64,000 nt of DNA from Eutrigla gurnardus (GCA_963514095.1 OY741269.1:22149415-22213414), one strand, 5' to 3'. Shown: positions 34,484-56,358, counted from the stretch's first letter. Notes: generated by a model from the letters alone, not told the origin. Translations and numbers: made by a program.

Positions 34484-37080
34484 TTATAACGCCATCTAAA
34501 ACAAAAAACTGTCTGCCTGTGCATACAGGGGACTTCCAATGAAAAAATGTAATAATTTCATTTAAAATGAGTGTTGCTGATGAGAACTTCACCACTTCCT
34601 GTGCAGAAACAAACAGTCTCTCCAAATCCAGATGACACGGCTTGGTTGTTACATTCACTGGTCCCAAGGTGATCATCATACCCGTGCACGTAGCTTCTAA
34701 TGTGGCACATCAGCATCCATGACATATTTTTCTAGCATTTCTGTGGAAGTGGGAAGCCAAATGTTTTGAGCATAACTTATTAAAGTTCACCACTCAATCA
34801 TCAACATCTGCTGTTGCTTTTAAATGCGAGACATTTCCTTTTTTTGTTATTAGGAGGCACATTTCAATCGAGTCTCACACTTGAGACATCAAAGCATTTA
34901 TTTTTTTGCTGTTGTGCATTGATTCAAAAATGAAGATGGCCTTATATAGTTCAAACTTAACACCTTTCAAGGAGAAGGATGACTATAAATAATAATATAG
35001 TATATAATATTATATACCGTTTCCTTACATTAATCTAAAATACCTGCATTTTAAGTGTTCCCACAACTAGGAATTGTTCATTGACTTATTAGCCTTGTGA
35101 ATGTCTAATATTATAGTAAGCTGATGTAGTCTAGTGTTTTAAGCTGTAGTGCTTGGGAGGGTTTGCTGAAAAACCCAAATGTGACACTTCATTCAATGCC
35201 CGAGTTAGAAATGAATGCCAAATCTTGCCAGAAGCCTGCTATATAGACACTTTTACCAGTTAAAGAAACTCAATGCCTTTTAACTCAACTGCAGAGAGAG
35301 AGAGAGAGCTAATGTTTACAAGGCAACAAAAATATTATTACAGTATATACCGGTAGTATTAATTCCTCATCAGGTTTACACAAAACAAATATGGCTCTAT
35401 AAAGTTGAAAAGTCTTATCCTCAGCATCCCCAGGCCTCAAACTGTAGCTGCATTCCTTCCATGCTCTGGAGACCGCACCTTTGGATGTGGATCCTGAAGA
35501 AACTGGACTCCCTGTAAAACCTGATTGGCCTACGGATAGCGCCTCATGCTACAAGAAGTAACAAGGACACTAAAAGTACTCGCAACTAGAGAAGAAACAG
35601 ACAGGAAGGTGGAGTAGAGAGCAACTGTCTGTGGTTACAGCATGCAAAACCTTCCCTCTTTAAGGGCTTTGCACCTGTTTTCACTATCATTTGCACCAAA
35701 GCAGTTGATTTTGATCACTTGTGCTTCCTAAATGGAAACATTGATCTACTTATCTCTAACTTTTTTGAGCAGTGTCAATACAAACGGAGACTTAGATTTC
35801 TCTGTTACTCCTAACATCAAAACAATCGGCTTAAATTAAGTTTAATTGCAACAATAACATTTTTATGTAGGATTTTGATCAGACACAGCCGTGTGTCTCT
35901 CATGCCATGGCTATTTATTTTTGAATTTGCTTTTGCATTCAGTTACATGTCCAGCAAAGGTGTCTGTTAGTGCTGCTGTCGGTCACAAAGGTTTTTCTCC
36001 AGCACAGCAACATTCACATACTGAGCTGCTGAGGCAGCAAGCTGGAGGCTTTGTAGGTTTGTCTGACGCCAGATGGAGAGACAGAAAGCAGAAAATGAAA
36101 ACTGAGTATTTAGCGGACTCAAATGTAAGTAATATATACAGGTAAAACCAGATAACAAAAAAAGTGTCTGCTGTGTTTGGGACTCGTGGTTTGACCACAT
36201 AATACGGCTCTTCCTCAGGCTTGAAAAGCAAAGGGAAATATCTTTTAAATGCTTGATTCAAATATTATTTATTTAGGAACTGATCAATAAATGCAATTAA
36301 GTTCCTGTGGAGAGCTTGTCCTTAAAAAAAAAAAAGAAATCACATTTACAACGTATTACCTTTGAAACAAAAAACATTAGAAAATACAACACTGCAGCTG
36401 ACTGAATCAAGGTTTTGTGGTATTTCTTTAATCCATCTTTTCATCAAATGATTATTGTGTTGTTCATGTTGTTACATTTATTAGGACACATCTGATATCT
36501 GAGGGAGACTTTGCACTCGCTGGCTTGATTCATTCAGAACCAGGTTTCCAAAAAGGTCACTTTTGTCTGGCCGGGCTGTTGTGGCGGAGGAGATAAGAGC
36601 CCCCGCCGAGGCCTTTGAACCACACAGCTTCAATGACGAGTGCAACTAACGTTTCATTTTCCTTTTTTTGCATTGAAAGCGACTTCCTTTTCTTCCCCCA
36701 TGGCAACCACACCAGTCCACTCCCAACTGATGAGGATTTCTTTGAGCTTGTTTGTGTGATGTTCCGCTTCCACACTGGTCTGATGTTACAAGGTTTTTTT
36801 GTTTGTCTGCGTCCTAACCTGTTGCTCCATCCTCCTACTTACTCCCCGTCTATTTGCATGACAACCCTTTACCAAGCCAGCTGCTGCCGCTGCTGTCGCT
36901 GCCCCTTTCTTTCTTTCTTCATGTTGAATTCTAATGATTACTTTCAAAGGAAAGCGTCTCCAAAGCTCCTTTATCAAGTGTTCACACTGGGAGGAGGCAA
37001 GCCACTGTCCAGCACCCACTCAGGCTGCTCTTCTTGCTCTTCTTCTTCTTCTGAACACTTGTGTTCTGGAGGCAGCAGCA
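34484..37080. other. ccdc124 3' UTR and interval to kcnn1
   Basis: No supported coding gene. The ccdc124 3' UTR has no AATAAA close by. The part 36500-37080 is richer in GC and CT runs and may hold the kcnn1 promoter, but no start site could be fixed. Confidence 0.5.
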
Positions 37081-37135
37081 TTTCCTGTTAGTATCCTGCT
37101 TTTTTCAAGTTTGGAACAATATGGCACATGGAAGG
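37081..37135 (+). other. kcnn1: Candidate kcnn1 5' noncoding exon (3' border)
   Basis: ATGGCACATGGAAG followed by GTAAGG (donor at 37136) looks like an exon end. Joined to the acceptor at 38023, the ATG at 37122 opens a short upstream frame of ten codons that ends at the TGA overlapping the main start. The 5' border is unknown. Confidence 0.35.
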
Positions 37136-38038
37136 TAAGGATCACACATTGTAGTGATGATTTCTTCATATATATATATATATTTATTTATTTATTTATA
37201 TTATTTTTATTTGATATATTTTATGTATATACATATATTATATATAATATATTATTAAAGCACATTAAAATGAACTCTTACAGTATTATGTGTACTCTCA
37301 TTCCTCAAGCTAATTTTTTTTAGCATGATTAGTTTTTTTGGGGGGCTGAGCTTAAGGAGTTAAACATAGTACCCCTCATGTATGTCTCACCAGGATGACA
37401 TCTGTGAGAATAAAAGGATAAATATGACAATGTTCAAAAATGATCTCAGTTTCTGAGCCTTTTTTGCATTTTTTTTTTGCAGGAAAAATGACAAAATAGT
37501 AAATAACACAAAAATAACATCCACCTATAAAACTTTTATATATATTAATTTAAGACTTGACACAATAACCCTCTGGTAAGTAATAATAAATAAATAGTTC
37601 TAAATTATTTATTTTTTTCCTCCAAAATAATGATTGAACCTGGTGAGTGGTAATTATCTGAGATTTCATGCCAGCAGAGGGGGGTCCCATCTGCTTTTGA
37701 CAGAATGTTTCACATTCATAACCAGCTGAACACACACTTTGAGATTAAACAAAGCGTTGTTATTATTACTGATGATTCTGCCTTGAATAAAGTGCGGTTG
37801 CCTGTGAAAACAACATTTTCAAAGGTCGTCGGGGTTAATAAAAATGTGTGCACATGTTAGACATTTCTATGTTGCATTGTGGGATCCCTCTGCAGCTGCA
37901 GGCTTTATACCTCATGCTCAGATTAAGGCTATGTTTATGTAAAAAAAAAATGTCATCCTAATCTTTCTCATCTTCCCTCTTTATCTCCAGTTAAAAATGT
38001 AACTGTGTGTGATCTCATTTCAGCACTGCAGAGATGCC

Positions 38039-41000
38039 ATGAGGTTGATTCTGGTTAAACCCACCAATGCAACACGATGTCTTGACTCAACAGGTGAAGT
38101 CTTCCGCGATGGAGACCGTTGCACCTCGGGAGGGCCGTCGCCTCCGACAAAACCCCCCGAGGGGACGCGTGATCAATGCTCGGGTTCCTCCGTGGAAGCA
38201 TCTTCTCCACAAGAGACGACAAGTCTGTGCTGCATTTCGTCCTCGCCTCCCGAAAGATCGAATGGAATCTGTCCGCCGAGAGACTCGGTCCAGATGTTGC
38301 CAGCGAAAACCCCAAACCTGACCTTATCCCAGCTGAGCGATGAAGATTGGCTGCTGCTTTGTGGTCAGGTTAGCGGCGTGGGAGATGATTCAGCCTTAGA
38401 GGACAGAGCGGGGACCAGTGTGAGACCACCACACCACGCTGATAGATGTGGTTGTTCCTGCCCTGATGCACACCAACCTCCAGAGGCTTCTGGTTTTCAT
38501 GCTCGAGCCAGAGAGGGCATCATCCAGCAAGACTGTCTCTACCGAGTTTCAAACAAGACAAGCCTTTCATCTTCTCCACACGTCCAGCCGTCTTCTCAAA
38601 GCACTCGAGCTCTGACCACTTGCCAGGTTTTACCACAGCAAAAAAAACAAAGGGAACTTCCGAAACCTACAACGAACCATCCGCAGGATAACTTCACGAT
38701 CCAGTGCGGTGACCGAGAAGGTCAGAAGGAGCTATCGCAGTCTTGCAATCACTTTAAAATCAAAGACAGCTGCCAAGCAACTTTATTCAACATTCCCCTG
38801 AACGCCATCGAGCATGTTGAGACGAATCAGAAGTTCCACCAGCACCCCGTCCCGGCAGACCTCAGCTGGAGAGAGCTTTTCGGCAAAGAGCCACTGTTGG
38901 TTCGGCAACGTCAAAAGCAAGACTCCGACTGCTCGATCGCCGGCGATCAGACCTGCAAGTCGGCCGGAGACCCCTCCATCGTCCTCAAGTGTCGTCATCT
39001 CCCTCACATCCCTTTTACCAGCAGTCCGCGGGTTCAGAGGTCATCCACTCCGGCCAGTAACACCAGTATTCAGTCCTTTTCCACCAGCCATCAGAGATCA
39101 CCTGACAACCAGGATTTAGTGGCAGAGAGAGCTAGACAGCGACCAAATCAGGTACATGGATTTTCTTAATGCTATTGCTTCCTGATCTGGTGTGGTGGGA
39201 AAACTATCCTATGGAAACCTTGGGCAACTTTGTCAAATGTTTTTATTGTAACACACATGGTAGAAAAATAATTCGCACTGAGCAATGAAATTCTTAACAC
39301 AGTGACCTCAAATAAAAAATACAATGGAAGAGAATTCAAATATACACTTAAAACTAAAGGTTTACATGTAAAGAAAAAATAACTAAACAAAATAACTAAT
39401 TAGTTATAGTGAATTACATGCCCCGTGCTGACTGTCTTACTTTCTTTTTTTTTTTACAGACAGAGTCTCAGCATCTCATTGAGTCTAGACTCCTGAAACA
39501 CATTACTCCATCTTCCTCCACCTTAGAAACCAGTGATTTAGTCAACGGAGACGCGGTGCGACCCCTGAGCAGCCATGGCACTCTACGATCCAGTCTTGCG
39601 GCTCTCCTCCCGGGCCAACAGCCTCTTCAGCTTCTCCACAGTGCCACCTTGGAGGACGCCTTCTCTAAGGTCATTAGAGAAGACTCCATCAAGGCCAACA
39701 GTGAGAGCCTGGCCAGAGAGAATGGCAGGGTACCACAGAAGAAGAGCAAGGACATCAGCTATCGGCTGGGTCAGAGGAAAGCACTCTTTGGGAAGCGCAA
39801 ACAGCTGAGCGACTACGCGTTGATCTGTGGGATGTTTGGCATCATCGTCATGGTGATAGAGACGGAGATGTCGAGGGGGTTTTACAGCAAGGTACCGTAG
39901 TCCTCTTTGGACTCGCTTTATTCATGAAGTATAACCGGTAAAAAGGGTTAGGTCTGTTTGTAGAGATGCACTGATACTGATGATCAGATATTGGCCAGAT
40001 ACTGACTCAGATAGCTGGATCAGGTAATGGGCTGATCTGGTATTACATTGTTCTATGTTTCTGTTTCCATTATTTATAGGACTCCATATATTCATATGTA
40101 CTGAAAGGCCTAATCAGCCTTTCTACTGCTATTCTTCTTGGACTCATTGTGATGTACCATGCAAGGGAAATCCAGGTAAATCCTTAAAGAAATACTTCAC
40201 GGTATGCAGTCATTTTCACTGTTATCAAGAATCATCTCAATTGCAGCAATGAAACCTATTGTCCCAAACTAATATATTTATCAGTAATACCCCTCTGCGT
40301 TTGAGGTCAGTTACGTGGTTTAATTATGCAGAATTCAGCATCCGAACTGATCTCTCTGCAGCTCTTCTTGGTGGACAACGGAGCAGACGATTGGAGAATT
40401 GCAATGACCTTTGAGCGGATTCTCTTCGTCGCCTTAGAGCTCCTCATCTGTGCCATCCATCCGATCCCGGGCCAGTACGTGTTCACCTGGACCGCCCGAC
40501 TGGCCTTCAGCTACAAGGCATCGGTGGCGGACGCCGACATCGACGTCATCCTCTCGGTGCCGATGTTCCTGCGCCTCTACCTGATCGGCCGGGTCATGCT
40601 GCTCCACAGCAAGCTGTTCACGGACGCCTCCTCTTGCAGCATCGGCGCACTCAACAAGATCAGCTTCGACACTCGCTTTGTGATGAAGACCTTGATGACC
40701 ATCTGCCCCGGCACAGTTCTGCTGGTCTTCAGCGTGTCCTGTTGGATCATCGCAGCATGGACTGTGCGTGTTTGTGAGAGGTATCTGCCCGAAAACTTTT
40801 GAACTTCTCACTCTTCCTTTTGCTGCCTTCAGTAACCAAACAGTGGTGAAATATTGTATTATACTTGGGTATTCCCATTTTCTGCACCTTGATACATCTA
40901 CCCCCACTACATCCAAGAGGCAAATATTGTACTTTTTGGTACAATTCCATTTTAGTTACTATTACCATTACTGCACTGTGGTATTGTTCAGTTCAGTTTA

Positions 41001-43916
41001 TTTATTTCGAACCCCATGGCAAGTAATTATATAAACAATGATACATAAAATAAAAAATAAAAATAAAAATTAAAAATTAAAAAAAACAATCAAAATATCA
41101 GTATTGTTACTTTTACTGAAGTAAAAGCTCTGAGTACTTTTTTTCATCATTGGTCATCAATTACATCACTTCACTACTATGTTACTTTTGCATGTCACTC
41201 AAATGATGGATATTATTTCGAGAAAGTAAAATCAGTGAGAGTCTACTTGTAAACCATCTAACTCTTTTTTAACTTTTTTGGATTTGCGTCCAGGTTTGTA
41301 ATTTTTTGTATTTGTGATTTTATTTATTTAAATGGGGAAAGTGCACAATAAAACATTATATAAAACAGGGAGAGATGCATCGCACCAGGTTTTTAGCAAA
41401 CTTGCTATTTTCGACCTGTAGTCCCCGGGCAGGTTGCTGGAACAATACATTATTAACAATATAACACTATAAATACAAAAAGCCTACATCATAACATTTT
41501 ACAAATATCATCAATCTCCATCCACCTAAAAAACAAACTTTGTACAAATTTACAGCAATAAATAGTCATTCCCTCCCCTGTCCCACCTCCTGCATTTAAA
41601 GCTATGTTTCATGTCTCCAGGTATCACGATGCCCAGGAGGTGACCAGCACCTTCCTGGGAGCGATGTGGCTGATCTCCATCACCTTCCTGTCCATCGGCT
41701 ACGGCGACATGGTCCCTCACACCTACTGTGGGAAGGGCGTTTGCCTGCTGACAGGAATCATGGTGAGATTTATAAATAAATAAATTTGTAAACTAATGCA
41801 AATTATATGACGCAAGAATCATGTAAATTTAATGTAAGTTTACACTTGACTTTTATACATGATTTGATTTTATCTTTATTTTCCTCGAATACAAAGTACA
41901 ATATTTACATGTCATAAAATACTTCATACAAAAAAGAAATCAATAAAATAATTCAAGTTTGAGGAGGAAGCTAAGCTTTTCGTGTCCTGCCCCTTCTTTA
42001 CATTATCACGCTTATTTTACATGAAGCTCATTTATCGGTGTGAAATAGTCATTATCCAAATCTGAATATGAGATATAGGCCTACATCCAACACAAAATAA
42101 TAACAAAATAAAAATATCAGACCTCTAGATTACTTTAAATCTCCAACTCCATTCCTTTATATTTGTCCATTAATAACTGTTCATAACTGCGTTTAAATGT
42201 TTTTATGTTTCAACTACAATGATTATTACAGTTGCATGGTTAAGAGTTGTATTGTTATTATTTTATCCTTCATTAATTCAGCTTTTAATTGATTTTACTT
42301 TCATAACTATTTCCCTTGCTTTACATGATAGTAATATTCTGTCACTAACGACGGTGCTTTTCTCCACAGGGAGCCGGCTGTACAGCGTTAGTGGTTGCCG
42401 TGGTTGCAAGGAAGTCAGAACTCACCAGAGCTGAGAAGCACGTCCATAACTTCATGATGGACACTCAGCTCTACAAAAAGGTCCAATCTGCTGCACATTA
42501 TTTTTTTAATATTTTACATTAAAAGTTCAGCCTGAAGAGTGATAAATGTTTTACTTTTTTGGACCATATTGTGTCAGTTTGTGTTTTTGTTTTTAGTTTT
42601 AGACAAACAAAAATTATGCGATGCAATAGACCAAAACCAAAACAAACCATCATACAAACATTACTGACTGGAAACAATTAATGAATTCCCCTCTTCTGCC
42701 ATTTCATAATTGATATTCTATCTTCCTCAGGTAAAAAACACAGCAGCCAATGTGTTAAGGGAGACGTGGCTCATCTACAAAAACACCAAGCTGGTCAAGA
42801 AGATCGACCATGCCAGAGTACGCCACCATCAGCGTAAATTCCTGCAAGCCATCCACCAGTAGGTATCAGTACGTCATCACCCAGGATTGCAGGGTGAAGA
42901 CAACCGGAAAAGTCCTTACAGTTTGCTGTCATGTTTATTGTATTTATTAAGATTATGACTTGTTAGCAAGACAAACTGCATGCTGCATTTATTTTTATTC
43001 AGCACCAAAGTGACTTTGGTTCTGATTACAGACTGCGAAGAGTCAAAATGGAGCAAAGGAAACTAACTGATCAGGCCAATACAGTTGCGGACCTTGCCAA
43101 GGTTTGCATTTACGATATCCTTGTATGTACTTGCAGAGTTTGAGACATTACATAAAGATAATTTTAACCATTTTTGAGATGTTTTTTTAAAGGCATTACA
43201 TACTGGAAGTCAATGATGGTCTGATATGCACCTCATACAAGTGTGATGACGAAACTTGAAATCTCCAATGCACTACAAACATATTTGCATATTCATAGAT
43301 TCTGTTTCAATGAGAGAGAACTTAAATGCACAATTTATTATAATCCCATTAATTTGATGTCCTGGAAAACAGTATCTTTAGACATTACTGATGTAATTTC
43401 ATTGACTACTGTATCATAAGAAACTGCACTCAAATGCGGCTCACATGTCCCCCTAACAAATTTCTGTTATTTCTCTGTTGATCAGTGAAAATCATGCCTT
43501 TATTTTACAAAACGTTCTCTTTCTTGATCTGATTGATAAATATTGTGAATAATCTGTTTGTAAAAGATATATGTATAGAGAGGGCTTTCCTCGAGGTCTC
43601 CTAAAATCTCCTCCCTGTTGCTCTCCAGACTCAGAACATGATGTATGATCTGGTGTTGGAGCTCCAGCATCGCAGCGAGGAGCTGGACAGGAGGATCGTC
43701 GCTCTGGAAGAAAAACTGGACTCCATCCTTCTCAGCGTGCAGTCGCTGCCCGTTGTGCTTTCTCAAGCAATAACAAAGCTACAAAAGGATTTCCTGGATG
43801 ACTTGGCCTGTCGTGTCCACTTCCTGTCATCCTCCCTGAGCTCCGAATGCTGTTCAGTCCCTGCCAGGCAGCTCTGTCAGGGACCCACCACGCCAGAGAC
43901 GCCATACAGCTCATAG
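38039..43916 (+). CDS. kcnn1: Small-conductance calcium-activated potassium channel SK1
   Basis: Coding exons: 38039-39151, 39460-39891, 40080-40175, 40362-40780, 41621-41762, 42370-42480, 42731-42858, 43032-43101 and 43629-43916, giving about 932 residues (human KCNN1 543). SK channels are plasma-membrane tetramers with constitutively bound calmodulin that open on cytosolic Ca2+ and produce afterhyperpolarisation. Seen: S1 (LSDYALICGMFGIIVMVIET, about 487-506), HAREIQLFLVDNGADDWRIA, S4 region MFLRLYLIGRVMLLHSK, pore filter SIGYGDMVPH (about 711-720), the calmodulin-binding segment AEKHVHNFMMDTQ to FLQAIHQ, and a final coiled coil. HAREIQ and synteny with ccdc124 favour KCNN1 over KCNN2 and KCNN3. 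The start ATG at 38039 is 16 bases into the exon. About 486 residues precede S1, far more than in human SK1. A Cys replaces Arg in the usual DASSRSIGALN motif. Confidence 0.93.
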
Positions 43917-45680
43917 GCCCAACTCACTGGTTTCCTCTTTAGTCCTTTTTTTTCATGCTGAGAAGGATTTTCTCAACATGTGCACTATTTCTTTCTTTTT
44001 TTTCCTTTTTTAAAAAAAAAGTTGCACACTGCTACCGGTCATTCAGTTACACACAGTCACCCCTGGGAGTCTCAGCTATACAGCCTCATACTGAGCAGCT
44101 CCAATGAGAAGGGAAGTGCCTCAGTGAGGGTATTCTACAGGAAAGGAAGAGCATTATTCCCTGATTTCCTCATGCTCAAAGTTAGTTTGAGTTATCACCT
44201 GCAAATTGACACGTCTCTAGAGCCTGTTTTGTTTAAAATGTTACTCCAGAGATAATATGAAGATGAGTTGTAAGCCTTGTGGAGAATTAGAATCTTACTG
44301 CCATTGTAGATTTGTAGATTTATTTATTCATTTATTTTAAATTGGGACAATATATATAAATGTACATTTACATGTAAATACATGAGATTACAGCCAGGTG
44401 GCTAATTCTAATCTCTAGTCCCATTGGCAGGTTGGTGCTCAACACATTAAGAATATAAAAAAAACAAGACAAGAAACAAGAAATTGTCAATACAATCTGT
44501 GATTTAAACACTTACTACAATACTTATTGAGCTAATTAACAAATTACAATTCAACGAAGAAAACCCATGAATTCACAACCCTTTTCTGGATTAGACTTTC
44601 TTGTTTTTTGCTCACCAATCAACTTTCTTGCAATATACATGAATCATTCTTCAGGTCGTGGTAAACTTGGAAAAGGTTATTGAAATTATAATGGATAAAT
44701 TATAGTTTGATTACTAATTGATTGCTTTCTCAGAAATGGGCTTGTCGCTGACTGGTTCCTATGCCGGGCTGGCTGTGAAAATTATGAGAAATGATCTAAG
44801 AGTGGTTCTTTTCCGGTTCCATTAGTGTTTTCTGCAGTTTTAGATGAAAGTGACTAGTCATAGAGAAAATGTTTTCTGTTGTTTATGATTATTTTCAAAG
44901 CAGTAATGGTCTTTGAGTAAAGCTGAGATAGAAAGAAAACAATGCAGTCTGGATACCCAGACTTGAGAAAGGTATCCCTGAAGGTATAACATTCATTTAA
45001 CACTGAAACTTGCCTCACCTGAATATTCTTATTCATTTTATGTTGTACCTCTTGGTTTGCTTGTTTTTTTTTCTGTGTATTTTTATGTTGTAAACTTAAA
45101 AATCTTAAGAAGAGTGGACTCGAAATACAGTTAATCTGTATTTAATAAATTGAGAACATTATTATTATTATAATTATTGAAATCTTCCTTTTGTGTTTCA
45201 CCGGCCTACAAACCATGAATAACGTTTGTAGCAGCCACACAGCATTTTATTTTAGACTTATTTCAATAGAAACTCAATAAATACTGTTGTTGGGCTCTTT
45301 GTTTTCCTTGTCAAGACTTAATGAGTAAAGAAACACTTCTCTGGGAAATGGCCTTATACAAAATAAAGGCAAATTGTATTACATTAAAAAAAAATCTCTC
45401 ATACACTTGCTTATTTCCAGCCTTGTTGACTATCAGCTCCCGCCAAACATGAAGGGGAGGTATCCTAATTGCACATCATTCATTTAACTGTATTATCAAG
45501 TAAATCAGGGGGACTCAACATAAAATAAACATATTAAGACTAATCATTTGAAGAAGGAAGTTCATAGTGTAAACAAATAGAGAAGCAGTCATTCTTTAGA
45601 CATGATAAACAGCTCTAACCAGTGGCGGTTGTTTACAAGAACCAGCCATCTGTCTCTCCGGGTTACCGTTTTTTTAACAG
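43917..45680. other. kcnn1 3' UTR and interval to uhrf1
   Basis: No other gene seen. Possible kcnn1 polyadenylation signals (AATAAA) are at 45144-45149 and 45276-45281, which would give a 3' UTR of about 1.2-1.4 kb. About 44300-44460 resembles 41316-41470 (attttatttattt with ctagtccc/gtagtcccc and gcaggttg), two diverged copies of one dispersed repeat. Confidence 0.45.
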
Positions 45681-45689
45681 GGCCCTTCA

Positions 45690-46015
45690 TAATCTCGCGA
45701 TAAATATCCGGGGAAGGCGAGCTGCGCCCACGAGAGTGTCGTTTCGCGCGCTGAGGCGAAGCTCCAGTCACATTCCAGATGGACAGCTCTGTCGACCAAT
45801 TGACCTGATTTGCTTAAAGGAAATCAACCAATGGCGAAGCCGTATTTTCGGAGCAGGGCGGGATATCAAAGTCTTGAAGAATAACTCATTGATCAATCTC
45901 CCCAACAAGGCATAGAGTTGGTCGCGCAAACCCTACACAAAAGTTTACTTGCGGAAAACGTGCGCGTTACTCCGTAAAGACCATTTCTTGTTTTCACTTG
46001 GACGCAAAAAAACAG
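45690..46015 (+). promoter_or_regulatory. uhrf1: uhrf1 promoter and noncoding exon 1
   Basis: GC- and CpG-rich stretch with TCTCGCGA (45693-45700), an E2F-type site TTTCGCGC (45742-45749), and two CCAAT boxes (45796-45800 and 45828-45832, the second as aaCCAATgg, a good NF-Y match). It ends in acttggacgcaaaaaaacag|gtacag, a donor at 46016. No TATA box is seen. UHRF1 is a known E2F1 target expressed in cycling cells, so this layout fits. A further E2F-type TTTCCCGC is in intron 1 at 46923-46930. Confidence 0.65.
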
Positions 46016-48221
46016 GTACAGCAGCTTTTTATTCTCCCCTTATGCGCTAACAACTTTTACAAATTGTACTCATTGATATCTTCACTCAGTAGCTAGCTCA
46101 CTACGGTTAGCTAACTTGACAAAGTCCTACCTCTTATTTCTGTTCGGCGTTTTTTTACGTTACTACACTAAACCCCTCCCCCCAGCCAGCCAAATGTATC
46201 ATATTTAGCCACAGTTGTATTGTACTGTTGTGTTTTTTTGGTAACGTAAACGATACCAACTGAAAGCTCTCCCAACAATAAGTTGTAACGTGGTTTTGCT
46301 GTAACGTTCAGCATTAATGGAGGAGGGAGGGAGGGGAGGAAGGGGGGTGAAGTTGGCTAACGCGAGCTTGTTATCTTGTTGTTTATCTGCAACAAAATGT
46401 GTAACACGTGGTGAAATAACGACTAGCTTGGCTACTTTTATAGCTTACATGTGAAACAAAAACAAAATACGCTAACGCTAATTTCCGTGCTGAATTGTCT
46501 CGTATTTCCTCCTTCATCGTTTTTGAAAAAAATGATTGTTGGTGAAATGGCACATCTTTTTTTTTTTAAGGCGGGAGGACGTACGTTTTTTTTCGATATT
46601 ATTACTCGTTGGTGTTCGGGTTTATTTGGAGACGAGTCGAACAACAGCTCAGCTGAGATCGCAGAAGTAAAAAAAAAAAAAAAAAAAAGGCGAGCAGCCC
46701 ATCGAGCTAGCAGCTAACCCATTCAGTAGGGGCACAGCGTGGTGTATGTGGGGAAATGAACGTTTTTTTGTATTGCAATAATCGATTTGCCCAAATACAT
46801 ACGTGGTAGTGTTTCGGTGTGTTTTATTGTCAAGCGAGCGAAGGCACATTGTTTGCTAGCGCTCTCCCTCCCGTCCGGATGTGCTTGCTTTTAAAAAGAA
46901 CTGGGAGTGGCCTGCTGCTCAGTTTCCCGCACTGTATTTAAATCTGCTTGTTCCCTCCCTTTCTGATTATTCTGTTGGAAGTAATACATCCACAATACAA
47001 TGACCCAAGGACTGCTATAATCTGCTGAGTAAACATTAATTCTTTTACAGAGATTAATTTGATTTATACCACAAAAAACTCACCCTATTTAAATTGTAAT
47101 TATCAAGAATTTCATGCTTTGACAATACCCACACAGTGCTTTTAAAAAAACAAAAAAAACCCAGCAATTGATGGTGTTAAAACACTGACCTTTTGTGTGG
47201 GTTGGAGGATTAAAAATAAAATAAATATGTGCAAGGTCAGTGTGAACATAGGCTTGGTCGTCAGTTGCAGGTTCATAATTAGTGACTTTTTCTTCCCCAT
47301 AATATTAATACAGAAGTTTATGAATTGCTTTTAGCAGGGCACATACAAATCCATACACATCAAATATATACACATCAAAAGAGCGAGAGAAATGATGAGC
47401 TAAAAAGATAGTAGAAAGACCATAAAATAAAATAAATACAATTAAAAATATCGGGTTACAAGGAAATGTCTTTGACATGGTTCACATGCAGAAACAAAAA
47501 TGCAGGTAAAGTAATGGAACCGTGCACAATAGGCAAGGCAACTTTATTTGTATAGCACATTTCATATACAAGGCAGACTCAAAGTGCTTCACATAAAAAC
47601 ATGCCATACAATAAAATTAGAAGAAAAAAATAGAATTAAAAGAAAATAAAGGCAATATTAAAATGCATTACAGAAAGACAAGAATAAAAACATATTGACA
47701 CACAATATTACACAATGATTAATGACAATGATTAAGAAGTAAGCATTTTGAATTAAAGTGGTTAAAAAAAAAAAAAACTTCGGACACTTCTTAAGGGTAT
47801 ATCTGTATTCAGATACTGAATGCAAGTAATCGTGAATTGATGTTAAAATCTCAACAATAATTGTGGGTGTCAATAATCATATGCAATATATGCAGTTAGC
47901 ACACTAAATTGATCCTTTTTGTTGCATAACAACTGCTGTTTCTTGTAGAAGAAAATGGCAAACCAATAGTTAGAATTGATGCACAGACCACGTCTTATCA
48001 AACAATCCATAGTGATGTGCCATACAGTGTTATTTATCAGGCTTGATCTATACATTTGTACTTATGTATTATTTTGTTGAAAAGAGTAGTTTTTCAGTGC
48101 ATGTAGCTGTGGGGGAAAATGTCTCTCCATCAATAGCATGGGCAACAAACTGATCGGCTTCTGATATCTGCTTGAGTCGAAGCTGATTGCTTATTGGGTC
48201 ATGCTTTGACTGTTTACACAG
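46016..48221 (+). other. uhrf1: uhrf1 intron 1
   Basis: Noncoding. It contains A runs (about 46670-46688), the E2F-like site at 46923, and a dispersed teleost repeat at about 47525-47600 (caactttatttgtatagcac, actcaaagtgcttcacataa), which is found at many sites in fish genomes. Confidence 0.6.
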
Positions 48222-48231
48222 GGCAGCTGCA

Positions 48232-56358
<8,127 letters not shown>

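Noticed and set aside
36615..37091. 158-residue plus-strand frame before kcnn1
   Set aside because: Low-complexity Cys/Ser/Phe composition, no ATG-led similarity to any family I know, and no fitting splice phase to kcnn1. Kept only as a possible promoter or 5' UTR area.
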